Shown piece after piece: positions 21,791 to 31,702 of a DNA stretch of 64,000 nucleotides (position 1 is the first letter of the stretch; every line of letters starts with the position of its first letter). Below the pieces are notes generated by a model. That model did not search any database. It worked only from the letters and a program-made list of their open reading frames with translations, and had not been told where the DNA came from. Location: the NCBI RefSeq assembly GCF_030867095.1, contig NC_081832.1, positions 40,247,756 to 40,311,755 on the forward strand, written 5' to 3'. The position numbers and the translations under genes were made by a program. Source of the DNA: Alligator mississippiensis. Taxonomy: Eukaryota > Chordata > Crocodylia > Alligatoridae.

Positions 21791-22737
21791 AAATGAGGGT
21801 CAAGACAAGGTCATGGTCAGGGCAAGCAGTTGATCCAGGCCAGGAGATCCAAAACAAGAGCAAGCAGGAAGGTCCAAGCCAGAGATTTAGGTTCAGGCAT
21901 TCCAAGCCAGCCAGAGGCACAGCAGGCAGGCTGTTGTTGCCTGGTCTGAGTTATACAGACCAGAACGGGTCTGCACTCTTCCGGATCCTTGATTGCATAT
22001 GTGTACATGGGGGCCTGGGACCAGATCTGCCCCAGCCAAACCCTGCCTCTTTACATCACTTATCTCTGACTTTACCCACATCACTGACTTTGGCTGCAGA
22101 CTTTGGCTCTGCACTCCTACCTCCAATTCCCCACCCTGAATCCTGGCTTCTGGGCCCTACCCTCACGGAACATGTTCACCGGGGACATTTCAAAAGGGAA
22201 TGGGAAACTCTTGCTGCAAAAGATGTATCAGCTGTTACATTTAACTTTGGATGAAGCAGAGTTAGAAGTTAGAGCAGTTCTGGTATATTTGTATGGTTCC
22301 CTGCTTGTCCAGCCCTCACTGTTAGAATGCAACAGCTAATATGCACTCCTTTTTGCCACTGTTTTTGAAATGGCTCCAAATGTGTGTCCATACCCACAGC
22401 TGACCTACTCTGACTGTCCATGCTCTGGTCCCTTACCTCCAAGGAGGTACAAGGTTGACTTGGAGTCCTAAAGTGCGTGCAAACCACTGTTCATTTGCTC
22501 ATTAAAAAAAACATTTAATCCCCTTCCAATGGCAGATCTTCAATCATGGCTTGTATTTTACTAGGGTTACATGATTCTTGGAGCCTGGAAGCCTAATTCA
22601 TGGTTATTATCATAGATGCCATAGGAGGGTTAAAGCCGAGTCATCCTCACAGGATTAAAGGAAAAGGGCCCCACCCACACAGGCATTTTGTAATCCCAGA
22701 GCAGAAAGCAGCAAACTCTCTGGGCAACAGATCACCA
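21791..22737. other. Sequence between two direct repeats, no gene seen
   Basis: The left part (21790-21920) is made of loose repeats of 'caggtc/ccaggccaggagatcca' type. The rest has ordinary composition. A 162-residue plus-strand frame crosses it without recognisable motifs. Confidence 0.35.
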
Positions 22738-22862
22738 TGCTGTACTCCTAGCCTGCTTACAACCATTCATCTGTAAGGATTTAAAGGGGCACAGATGGCC
22801 AGTCCACACTAGTTCAAAGGTTTAGCAGAGTAGAAGCCAAAGTCAAAACTAGTCAAGGTCTG
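22738..22862 (+). repeat. Direct repeat, copy 2 (pair with 21660-21790)
   Basis: It contains ctcctagcctgcttaca, accattcatctgtaaggat, 'gatggccagtccacactagt' and 'gtagaagccaaagtcaaaac', matching copy 1 in order and spacing apart from a small insertion. Confidence 0.55.
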
Positions 22863-23097
22863 CAACTATTGCATCAATGAGAGTTGTTTTTGCTCTCAAA
22901 TCATTATTTGATATGATGATTTTCAGCTGTCATTGAGTGCCTCTCTGTTCTCATGAAGGAGCTTATTGGCCAAGAGCATCATCCTATCCCAGATCAGAAA
23001 GAAACTCAGAGTTTGGCAGAACGACAACTGCAAGTGGCACAGAACAGTTCCGTCTGTTGTGGTCCATTTCCTTGTGCATGTTCTTCACCAAACACAA

Positions 23098-23336
23098 CAG
23101 TAGGTGTGCCACAAATTGGCCTTGCACCCGGCCTATGTGCCATTCCCATTCCCATTCCCTTCCCTTCCTGATCTGCTGCTCTGCTCCCCTGTGTGCTCCC
23201 TACCTGATTTGCTGCTCTGTTTTCTGCTCCCTGCTCTCTCTGCCACCTGCCCCCCACCCCCCTGGTCTGCCATGTACCACACACAGAAGCTGCCCATGCC
23301 ACTTGTGGCACATGTACCACAGGTTTGTCACCCCTG
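23098..23336. mobile_element. Short non-autonomous hAT element (239 bases)
   Basis: The left tip cagtaggtgtgccacaa (23098) and the right tip, which reads caggggtgacaaacctg on the other strand (ending 23336), flank a C/T-rich interior. Both ends carry a GCCACAA/TTGTGGC word. The flanking octamers are aaacacaa (23090-23097) and gaatacaa (23337-23344), six of eight alike, consistent with an aged hAT target duplication. No coding capacity. Confidence 0.6.
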
Positions 23337-23819
23337 GAATACAATTTCCCCTCCATGGAAGAGCTCACCAAGTAGCCCATGTGGGAATACAGATAAAAAT
23401 ATTCATCCCCAGATGGCTCAGTGCATTTCACTGTTGCTGTTAATGTAAAAAGAGTTTTCTGTAGGACCCCACTGGGTCTAAGAGATTTCCAGTTATGGGG
23501 AGCACAACCCTGTCTAGTCCCAAAGCTTATAGAACAAAGAGTTTGTGCAATCATTTTGAGATGATTAAGGTACCCATCTCCAAAATGTCTACAATAGATA
23601 CCAGGTGTAACACCTTGACACTGTCCAGTGTTGGGAGTCAGTACTGAAATGATGTTCTTATCTGGACAGAAGGCTTTAAAAAGGGAAGAAGGAACTTCTA
23701 AGCTCTGGTTTCCTTGATACTTGTGTGCCAGCAGCTAGGACAGGGGCATGGTTAGAGGGGGAAACCTTTTCCTCTCTAGACTGTCAGAGGCATAACCAGG
23801 ATATAGGTGGTTGGGGTTT

Positions 23820-24107
23820 GACGCTAGAGGAACACAACTCAGGAGACTAGGAACAGACAAGGACAGGGAAGTAAGGGTCCCACTTGGAGTCTGAGGAGCA
23901 GTTGTAGGCAGTTCAGGCAGCCAAGTTGTAATGAGCCAGGATGTAGGCAGTCACCATGGGCAGGATCACAAGCCAAGGTGGGGGGTTGCAAGGGAAAGCA
24001 GAAGTGGGAGACAGGGTTACAGACTGAAGTCACTAGCCAGAGCAGGCAGTTATAGCTGCACAGTACCAAGATATAGGCAATTGCCAAGCTAAGCCAGGAG
24101 GAGCTAG
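23820..24107. other. Loose quasi-tandem repeat of caggcag/gccaagg words
   Basis: Words such as 'gtaggcagttcaggcagcc', 'gtaggcagtcaccatggg' and 'gagcaggcagttatagctg' recur at irregular spacing of about 45-110 bases. It may be a decayed tandem array. No gene seen. Confidence 0.35.
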
Positions 24108-24644
24108 GTGCCACAGGACAGGGATTTGGAGCACAAGAAGTTCAAGGCTGGAGTCTGGAACAAGTCAGAAACAAAACTGAATCCTGGAAGCCAACAAGCA
24201 ACAAGAGGGAAGACGCTGCTGGACCTGGTACTGACCAAGGGAGATGATCTAATCAGTGACTTAAGAATCAAAGGGAAGCTGGGTGGCAGTGACCATGCGT
24301 TGATCACTTTCACTATCCATAGCAAAGCTGGTAAGTCAGCTAGCAATGCAGTAGTCCTCAACTTTAGGAAAGCTGACTTTCCTAAGCTCAGGAGGCTTGT
24401 TCTTGAGGCCCTGGGACACTATGATTTAACAGGGAAGGGAGTTCATGAGAAGTGGTTGCTCCTTAAGGAAGCAATTCTAGAAGCACAAGGGAAGTCCATC
24501 CCCACCTGTAGGAAAGGTGGTAAAAGGGCTCAACAGGGAACTCATGGACTCCTATATCTAAACAGAGAGGCATATAAAGGGTGGAAGACAGGAAACACCA
24601 CTAAGGAGGAGTATTTTGCACTGGTCCATACCTGTAGGGAGTGA
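24108..24644 (+). pseudogene. CR1 endonuclease C-terminus plus linker
   Basis: A 178-residue frame. Residues around 35-67 (KTLLDLVLTK to GSDHALITF) match the last part of the exonuclease/endonuclease/phosphatase-type nuclease fold that nicks the target DNA for CR1 insertion. The SDH catalytic pair is intact. The part before the GKTLLDLVL block does not look like CR1, so the domain is 5'-truncated. The linker ends at a stop after HTCRE, where other copies read CTCREAVRRAK. It is the only endonuclease piece in the window. Confidence 0.8.
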
Positions 24645-25013
24645 ACTAGGAAAGCCAAGGCTGCAACCAAACTCCAACTGGCTACACGAATCAAGGACAA
24701 TAAAAAGTCCATCTTCAGATATGTGGGGAGTCAAAAGAAAAACAAGGGCAACATTGGACCCCTGCTAAACCAGTTGGGGCAGCTGACTACCAACACCCAG
24801 GAAAAAGCCAATCTGTTTAATGATTACTTTGTGTAGGTTTTTCATCAGCCCAACAGGACCACCCTGCCTAACATGATGCGGGGTGACCAGGGTGAGGGTC
24901 AATATATGCCCACCATTGGCGTGGATCTTATGAGGAAGCATCTTGAGAGGCTGGACCCCCACAAATCAGCTGGTCCAGATATACTGCACACAAGAGTGCT
25001 AAAGGAACTAGCA
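24108..25013 (+). mobile_element. CR1 LINE part 1: endonuclease end and linker (plus strand)
   Basis: The plus strand encodes the C-terminal part of the CR1 apurinic-like endonuclease: KTLLDLVLTKGDDLISDLRI, then LGGSDHALITFTI, whose Asp-His pair belongs to the catalytic SDH motif. The ORF2 linker follows (LNREAYKGWKTGNTTKEEYF and, after a stop, KDNKKSIFRYVGSQKKNKGN and GPLLN). The longest open piece, 24108-24644, has 178 residues. The element breaks at 25013 where a minus-strand CR1 3' end was inserted, and resumes at about 25511. Confidence 0.85.
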
Positions 25014-25510
25014 GACTCATAGATGTTAGGGTCGGAAGGGACCTCAATAGATCATTGAGTCCGACCCCCTGCATAGGCAGGAAAGAGTGCTGGGTCTAGA
25101 TGACCCCAGCTAGATACTCATCTAACCTCCTCTTGAAGACCCCCAGGGTAGGGGAGAGCACCACCTCCCTTGGGAGCCCGTTCCAAACCTTGGCCACTCT
25201 AACTGTGAAGAAGTTCTTCCAATCTAAATCTGCTCTCTGCTAGCTTGTGGCCATTATTTCTTGTAACCCCCAGGGGTGCCTTGGTGAATAAATACTCACC
25301 TATTCCCTTCTGTGCCCCCGTGATGAACTTATAGGCAGCCACAAGGTTGCCTCTCAACCTTCTCTTGCGGAGGCTGAAAAGGTCCAGGTTCTCTAGTCTC
25401 TCCTCATAGGGCTTGGTCTTCAGGCCCTTAACCATATGAGTGGCCCTTCTCTGGACCCTCTCCAGGTTATCCGCATCCTTCTTGAAGCATGGTGCCCAGA
25501 ATTGCACGCA
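25014..25510 (-). mobile_element. CR1 LINE 3' end nested inside the plus-strand CR1 (minus strand)
   Basis: The plus strand reads 'tcatagatgttagggtcgga' then 'agggacctcaatagatcatt', a minus-strand CR1 3' terminus almost identical to that at 13.84 kb. It runs back through the C-terminal domain (minus-strand residues YLFTKAPLGVTRNNGHKLAE, LVAAYKFITGAQKG) to a 5' break near 25510. Plus-strand CR1 coding on either side is continuous apart from this block (ending in the 'RVLKELAD' stretch and resuming at PLARIFENSW). It is therefore a later insertion, probably of the same young subfamily as 13.8-15.9 kb. Confidence 0.85.
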
Positions 25511-26160
25511 ATCACAGTGCAGCCACTGGCAAGGATATTCGAGAACTCGTGGCACTCAGGCGAAGTACCTGAAGATTGGAAGAGGGCCAATGTGGTGCCT
25601 GTTTTCAAGAAGGGGAGGAAAGACTACCTGGGAAACTACAAGCCAGTCAGCCTGACCTCAATCCCTGGGCAGATTTGGGGGGGGGGGGGGGGGGGGAGTG
25701 GAAAAATCAAAGAAACCATTCTTGACAGGCTAACAGAAGGCAACATCCTGAGGGATAGCCAACACGGGTTTGTTGTGGGTAGATCTTGCCTGACCAATCT
25801 CATTTTCTTCTATGACCAGGTGATGCATCACCTGGATAAAAAGGAAGAGGTTGATATCATATATTTGGACTTTAAAAAAAGCCTTTGACCTGGTGTCCCA
25901 TGATGTCCTCATGGAAACAATTGGGGGAACTGCTGCTGACTACTGCACAGTCTGATGGCTGGGGAACTGGCGCCAAGGTCAGACCCAGAGAGTGGTAGTT
26001 GACAGAACTGAATCAACATGGCACCAGTGGTGTCCCCCAAGGCTCTGTTCTTGGACCTGTACTCTTTAATGTCTTTATAAACTATCTGGACACTGGTGTC
26101 AGAAGCAGATTGGCTAAATTTGCTGATGACACCAAACTTCAGGGAACAGTATCTATGACA
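25511..26160 (+). mobile_element. CR1 LINE part 2: reverse transcriptase (plus strand)
   Basis: This continues the element begun at 24108. Blocks in order are ARIFENSWHSGEVPEDWKRA, VVPVFKKGRK, a G20 run (25677-25696) inside the RT entry region, GRSCLTNLIFFYDQVMHHLD and IIYLDFKK. An extra A in a run of seven after that motif shifts the frame. '[19 protein letters not shown]' and [12 protein letters not shown] follow, so the active-site box is intact. The element stops at 26160 (atgaca), where an LTR-like block is inserted, and resumes at 27309. Confidence 0.85.
25677..25696. repeat. Twenty-base G homopolymer in CR1
   Basis: A pure run of 20 G lies within the RT entry region of CR1 part 2. Other CR1 copies have no such run, so it arose after insertion or is a sequencing/assembly artefact. 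It can form a G-quadruplex and will mutate by slippage. Confidence 0.9.
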
Positions 26161-27308
26161 AGAGCACCTTCTAGGCCCGGTACTAGTATGGCCCCACCCT
26201 TGTCTCTGGGCCAACTGCCCGCCTCATTGAGAAATTATTTTGATGTTAAATAGGTTGGAGGCTGCCCTTCATGTGCCCAAATGACTGTGAGCAATATGTA
26301 CATGCTCCTACCACCCTTAGATGTATCCCATGCCTCGCTGATGTCTCACAGTGTGTTCCAACTCCGGTTCAAAGCTGGGTCCAACTTGACACACATTTGT
26401 CTCTCCCATGCTGCCTTCTCAGGTCATACACACCACACCCCTCTCACTGGGGCCTCTTGCACTCTACCAGCTCTCACCCTGTCTCTTGCATACAGGCCAT
26501 CTTCACTCTGCCCTACTTAAAGAGATCCTCAGGCTTTTTTCTCCACCCCTCAGTCAGCTTTGGTCTGGTCTTTTGGGCTAACTCCCATGACCCTCACCTG
26601 AACAGGACTGAGCGATTGTTTAACTATGGGCCGCCTTCACCCCAGCCCCTCACCAGACCACTACACCCCTCTCTCAGGCCACAACTCCCTTCCCCCCCTA
26701 TTCTCTGGGGCCTGGGGTCTTCCACCCCAACAGGTTCAGGTGCTCCTATTCCTTAAGCATGCTTGACCTGCACTCCACCCTCTCCCAGGGTCTTACACCC
26801 CCTAGGACTCAGGTGCTGCTCATTCAGCGTGCCTGGCCCCCACTCCAGGGTCCAACACCCCATAGAACTCAGGTGCAGCTACTCTGCATGCCTGGCCCCC
26901 TTTAACCCTCCTAGTAACCCACCCGAAGGTGGGAACAGGGGTTTAGGTGCCCCAACCCACCTTACACCAGGCAGGTTCTTGGTCCTGGCATTTAGGTCAT
27001 CCTGCCCTGCCACAGGCAGGCCCACCAGGCCTCCCTAACCCGGCTGGGTGCAGTTTTAGTTCATTCCCAGGACCAGTGAAGCCTCCTACTTCCCTATAGC
27101 CTCACCCTTACTTCCAAGATATGCCTGGTAGAGCTCCTGCTCCTGGAAATGTTACTCCCCAGGCAACTGAACACAAAATGCTCTGTTCTTATAACAGAGC
27201 TCTCCCAAAATGGTTGCTCTCATCAGCCACCTGGCAGCTCCCTGCTCCAGCCCTTAAAGTGACAGACACCCAAAGGGGTGTTCAGCCTATCCTCAAGTGT
27301 GGATACGG
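26161..27308 (-). mobile_element. Solo LTR-like element inserted in CR1 (minus strand)
   Basis: About 1.15 kb separates two parts of one CR1 and is flanked by TGACA (26156-26160 and 27309-27313), a candidate 5-base duplication typical of LTR retroelements. The element appears to lie on the minus strand. A 'cccttaaagtgacag' box at 27251-27265 and a TATA-like box near 27188-27194 recur in the copies at 30.6-31.7 and 43.6-44.3 kb. The body has repeated 'accccctctcactggg' and 'catgcctggcccc' words. No internal retroviral coding is visible; frames are short and non-matching. The class is inferred from duplication length, TATA box and copy structure. Confidence 0.5.
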
Positions 27309-27765
27309 TGACAGGTGATCTAGGCCGACCTCAATAGGTTTGCAAGGTGGGCAAATGAAAACCTGGTGGTGTTCAATATGGAGAAATACAAGGTGCTCCA
27401 CCTCGGTTGTGGGGGTGAAGGCGGCACACCCTACATCACACTTAAAGGCTTGGCAACGCTAAACTCGCTAGCACCATGACTGAAAGAGACTTGTGGTCAG
27501 TCATGACCCCCCAAGATGAATGTGAGCCACCAATGCAATACCGCATCTGTCAAAGTGAACAAAACTCTGGCTTGCATCTACCAATGCATCTTGAGCAGGA
27601 CCCAGGATGTCATCCTCCCACTGTATTCGGCCTTGGTGAGACCACAGCTGAAGTACTGCATCCAATTCTGGGCTCCACAATTCAGGAAGGACATGGAGCA
27701 ACTTGATAGAGTCCAGAGGAGAGTCATGCACATGATCAGAGGGCAAGCAAACTGGTCTTTTGATC
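27309..27765 (+). mobile_element. CR1 LINE part 3: RT C-terminus (plus strand)
   Basis: It resumes the element interrupted at 26160: RFARWANENLVVFNMEKYKV, then HLGCGGEG, then (27516-27836) MNVSHQCNTASVKVNKTLAC, 'YSALVRPQLKYCIQFWAPQF' and 'RVQRRVMHMIRGQA'. Homology stops near 27760, before the EERL block. A short unrelated stretch to 27860 follows, then another CR1 copy. No complete protein is possible. Confidence 0.8.
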
Positions 27766-27860
27766 AATGGTGTTCAAAAATGGCTTTCAGGCAATATGTT
27801 GCCCACAAAACTTTGCTAATGGTGACAGGACATTAAAAAGTTAACCTGAGGTTGAAAAGA

Positions 27861-29029
27861 AAGGAAAGGAAGGTATGATGATCACCTGGACAAGGGAGAA
27901 GAGATTGACATCATATATCTGGACTTTAAAAAAAGCTTTTGATCTGGTGTCCCATGACATCCTCATGGAAAAATTGGCCAACTGTGGCCTTGGCTATACC
28001 ACAGTCCAATGACTGGGAAATTGGCTCCAAGGTCAGACCCAGAGAGTAGTGGTTGATGGCAGCAAATCATTATGGCGCTCTGTAAACAGTCGTGCCCCCC
28101 AAGGCTCTGTCCTCAGACCGGTTCTCTTCAACATCTTCATCAATGATGTGGACATTGGTGTCATAAGAGCATTGGTCAAGTTCACCGATGACACTAAACT
28201 TTGGGGCATAGCGTCCACACCTGAGGACAGGTTACTCATCCAGGCTGACTTGGATAAACTTAGTAAGTGGGCAGACACAAACCTGATGACATTCAATACC
28301 AATAAATGCATACTTATAGGCTCAACAGTATTATGCTTGCTAGCACCACTGCTGAAAGACTTGGGGGTCATGACTGACCACAAGATGATGAACATAAGTC
28401 ACCAATGTGATGTTGCATCTGGTAAAGCAAACAAAACCCTAGCTTGCATCTATAGATACTTCTTAAGTAAATCTCAGGATGTTATTCTCTCGCTGTACTC
28501 GGCCTTAGTGAGGCCGCAGCTGGAGTACTGCATCCAATTTTGGGGTCCACAATTCAAGAAGGATGTCAAGAAGCTTGAGAGTCCAGAGGAAAGCCATGCG
28601 CTTGATCAGAGGGCAAGAGAACAGGCCTTATGAAGAGAGGCTGAGAGCCATGGGACTCGGCAGCCTGGAAAAGCGCAGGCTCAGGGGCGAACTGGTGGCT
28701 GCTTATAAGGACATAAGGGGTGTGCATCAGGATCTGGGAGAACGTCTGTTCACCAGAGCACCCCAAGGAAAAAGAGGACCAACAGTCAAACTCCTATACG
28801 AACGTTTTAGGCAGGACATAAGAAAAAAATTCTTTACTGTCCGAGTCCCCAAGGCCTGGAATAGACTCCCTCCAGAAATGGTGCAGGCACCTACTTTGGA
28901 CTCATTCAAGAAACTCTTGGGTGCTTATCTTGCTGGGATCCTTTGATCCTGGCTGACTTCCTGCCCCTGGGGCAGAGGGCTGGACTTGATCTTTGAGGTC
29001 CCTTCCAGCCCTGATGTCTATGAAATCTA
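27861..29029 (+). mobile_element. CR1 LINE: RT to 3' end (plus strand)
   Basis: A 5'-truncated plus-strand copy starts at the 'DHLDKGEEIDIIYLDFKK' segment and ends with a full 3' end: the ORF2 terminus LLGAYLAGIL at 28946, then 'gacttgatctttgaggtccc', 'ttccagccctgatgtctatg'. As in part 2 of the upstream copy, the seven-A run after LDFKK adds a base and shifts the frame. An LTR-like element starts directly after the tail at about 29030. Confidence 0.87.
28049..28946 (+). pseudogene. CR1 reverse transcriptase and C-terminal domain, two frames
   Basis: Two overlapping frames share one coding region. The first (28049-28633, 194 residues) has a degraded SGVPQG box (SRAPQG) and FTDDT in place of FADDT, with both Asp kept. 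The ALVRPQLEYCIQFWGPQFKK block follows. A one-base change near 28575 moves the protein to the second frame (28563-28946, 127 residues): RVQRKAMRLIRGQENRPYEE, KRRLRGELVAAYKDIRGVHQ, TRAPQGKRGPTVKLLYERFR, then FFTVRVPKAWNRLPPEMVQA to the stop after LAGIL. The C-terminal part is the best preserved among the plus-strand copies. Confidence 0.87.
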
Positions 29030-29936
29030 TGTTGTCTTCAGGGTATGGTTTGCTCAGTGTTCTTGTCCATGGACCAGCCAAGGCTGAGGACCATATGTTT
29101 CTTTGTGAGGCTAGGAAAACTGCTTTTTGATAAGAATGAAAGGAAGGGGTTATAGCTCACCATTTCAGAGGAATCTGAGCCAGCATCTTAGGCAGATTGT
29201 GTGGACATGTGCACAACTATATTTGCACAGAAACCAGGAAATGCTCCAACCGGAATGCCTGCACCATCTTTAATTCAACCCCCTTGTACATGCTCATATA
29301 ATATAGCCTTTCCTTACTGAAACACCTTAGGCATTTCCTTAGGATCCCAACCCCTTCCAAATAAAACAATACACTATTACGTGCATGAGGCAGTCTTTAA
29401 CTGGACACCAAAAGAAGGAAATAACTATATTTGAAATAAAACAAGCCTAGGCTTACCACAATGGGCCTCATTTTGATCTGGAAATAACCTGCATTTGATT
29501 GTTACAAGCTTGATAACTTGCTGACTATGCATAAGGACAGATGGGCAAAAAGGAAAAAGAAGCAGCAAAATGAGAAGACCGCAAGATGTGGAAACTGAAC
29601 AAGGATCAGCAACTGACAAGGTGGTAAAATTTGATTGGATAATCAAATGTGATTGGATAACAGCAAACAAAGGAACTGTCAGGTATAAAAGAGGAGGTTA
29701 CATGAAAAGCAACTTGGCTGCCTGACACCAAAGACACCACTGTACAGGAGCACAGAAGCCCCCTTGCTTGATGACTTAGCCTGGCCAGGCTATGTCACCA
29801 AGCAAAATCTATTAATCCTATATGTAATATATCTGATTATTTCATTTTGCTTTGTTTAATGTGTCAATAAATCAATGTATCCTGTACAACTGGAATGGTC
29901 TGAATTCTCACTTATTGTTGCTGCCCCAACCACCTC
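29030..29936 (+). mobile_element. Solo LTR-like element with TATA box and poly(A) signal (plus strand)
   Basis: About 0.9 kb starts with TG at 29030, right at the CR1 tail, and ends near CA at 29936. Promoter-like parts lie in order: two ATTGGAT boxes (about 29634 and 29652; inverted CCAAT), TATAAAA at 29684-29690, then AATAAA at 29866-29871, 180 bases downstream. This spacing fits the U3-R-U5 plan of a retroviral LTR. No internal coding region follows and no target duplication is certain. It differs from the minus-strand LTR-like family in this window. Confidence 0.55.
29660..29690 (+). promoter_or_regulatory. Candidate LTR core promoter
   Basis: TATAAAA at 29684-29690 ('aggtataaaagaggagg') lies about 30-50 bases downstream of two ATTGGAT boxes. 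An RNA polymerase II start would fall near 29715. Activity is not shown by sequence. Confidence 0.45.
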
Positions 29937-29959
29937 AAGTTTGCCTATACTTCAAGTGT

Positions 29960-30490
29960 GATAATTATTCCTTTATTTGGTACTGGTGAGGCCACATCTG
30001 GAGTACTGTATCCAGTTTGGGGCACAAATTGGAAAGAGTCCAGTGGAAAGCAACAGAAATGGTTAGGGGCGAGGGCACATGACTTCTGAGGAGAGGCTGA
30101 GGGAACCAGGTATATTTAGTCAGCAGAAGAGAAGACTGAGAGGGTATTTAATAACAGCCTTCATCTACCTGAACATGAGTTCCAAAGAGGATGGAGCTAA
30201 ACAATTCTCAGTGGTGGCAGATGACAAAACAAGGAGCAGTGGCCTGAAGTTGCAGCGAGGGAAGTTTAGGTTAGACATTAGAAATAATTCTCTCACTAGG
30301 ACAGTTGTAAAGCACTGGAACAGGCTACCCAAAAAAGTTGTGGAATCTCCATCATTGGAGGTTTTTAAGACCCAGCTAAACAAAGCCTTGGCTGGGATGA
30401 TCTAGTTGGGGACGGTCCTGCTTTGAGCAGGAGGTTGGGCTAGAAGACTTTCTGAGGTCCTTTACAAACCTAATTTTCTATGATTATATT
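29960..30490 (+). mobile_element. CR1-type LINE 3' end, divergent subfamily (plus strand)
   Basis: The plus strand reads 'actggtgaggccacatctgg', then 'agtactgtatccagtttggg', and the frame 30079-30405: KRRLRGYLITAFIYLNMSSK, GLKLQRGKFRLDIRNN, TRTVVKHWNRLPKKVVESPS, 'LNKALAGMI' and a stop. The 3' end is 'ctgaggtcctttacaaacct' to 'ctatgattata' at 30490. The C-terminal wording (GLKLQRGKFRLD) differs from the other CR1 copies here, so this is a different, older subfamily. The RT core is missing. Confidence 0.8.
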
Positions 30491-30639
30491 ATTAGGATTC
30501 TGTTAAGTACATGTAACAACTTGCTGGGAACCTGCAGTTTGGAGCTGAAGTTAAGAGGGATGATTTTGTGGGTTCCACCAGTAAGGTCCTGGGAAGCTTT
30601 ATGTGCTTGGGCAGCGAGCAGCCCCTCTGAGCTTAGTGA

Positions 30640-31702
30640 ACTGTAACAGGGGGCCTTCCTGGGGCCAGTCCACCATTGGTCCGCCCACCTGTTTCTGGGC
30701 CAACCACCTGCTTGACTCACCTGCCATGCTTTTTTGTTTCTTAATTGGTTGTAATTAGGCAGGAGGCTGCCCATTCTTGCCCCAGTGCCAGGGGACGCTA
30801 TCTGCAACCCTGTTCCTCCCCTACACCATAGCCCAAGCCTCGCAGATGGCATCCAAGGTGACACAATGCTTAGCCCTTGCTGTCAGGCCTCAGACACATG
30901 CACATTCATACCACCCTCCTCTCACTAGGGCCTTTCACATTCCACCCTCTCTCACAGGGTCTCTTTCATGCATCGAGAACTTATACCGTCTTGCTCCCAC
31001 TTGGAACAGGCCCCTTTGGCCATAGGCTTTATCTAGTGCACACCTTGGGTGGCAGACGTACCATCTTTTGGGCCTCTCCCACAACCCTCACCAGGGTAGC
31101 GCCCAGCCAATTACCTAACCGGTGCCAAGCTTGCACTGGCCCCTCCTGGGGCAACTCTATACAAATTCACACACACAGCAGGCTCCTAGCCCTCTGGTTT
31201 CCCCCACACAGTGGTTTTTCCTCTCTACCCCTTCACTGGGACCCACCCTTACTGGAGCTCCACATCTTCCACCCCCTCACTGGGGCTATGGGGCTTCCCT
31301 CCCTAGTAGGGGCTCAGGTGGCCATAGCCATGCCTGGCCCCAACTGTTACCCACAATGATGGGGCCAGGGGTTATTGAAGCACCCCAACCTGCCTTCCAA
31401 TGGGGTGGTAACTAGTCTGGTATTTTCCTGGAGGCTCCCGCACCACTGGGAGCCCCACCAGGCCACCCGCTCCTGGCAGGGTGCAGTTTAATGTCATGCC
31501 CAGGACCAAGAGCCTTCTGCTCTTACCTGTAGATGTTCTCATACAAGAGTTTAGCCAAGTAATATCACCTGCCTAGATGCCAGCAGCAAACAGCTCTGTG
31601 TATATAGGCAGCCATGGTTCTAAAATGGCCGCCTCAATCAAGCACCTGCTGGCTGCTTGACTCGGCCCTTAAAGCAGCAGACACCAACAGTACCCTGCCA
31701 CA
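30640..31702 (-). mobile_element. Solo LTR-like element, second copy (minus strand)
   Basis: This resembles 26161-27308 in order. Its first part 'ccacctgtttctgggccaac' is followed by 'aggaggctgcccattcttgc', then ctctcactagggcct, catgcctggccccaact, 'ccaccaggccacccgctcct' and a 'gcccttaaagcagcagacac' box (31665-31684). TATATA lies at 31601-31606. The far edge 'ccctgccaca' gives TGTGGCAGGG on the minus strand at 31702. No target duplication was identified and no coding sequence is seen. Confidence 0.45.

Noticed and set aside
22937..23554. 168- and 182-residue frames on opposite strands
   Set aside because: They run through a short hAT element and its flanks; no domain and no codon bias that I can see.
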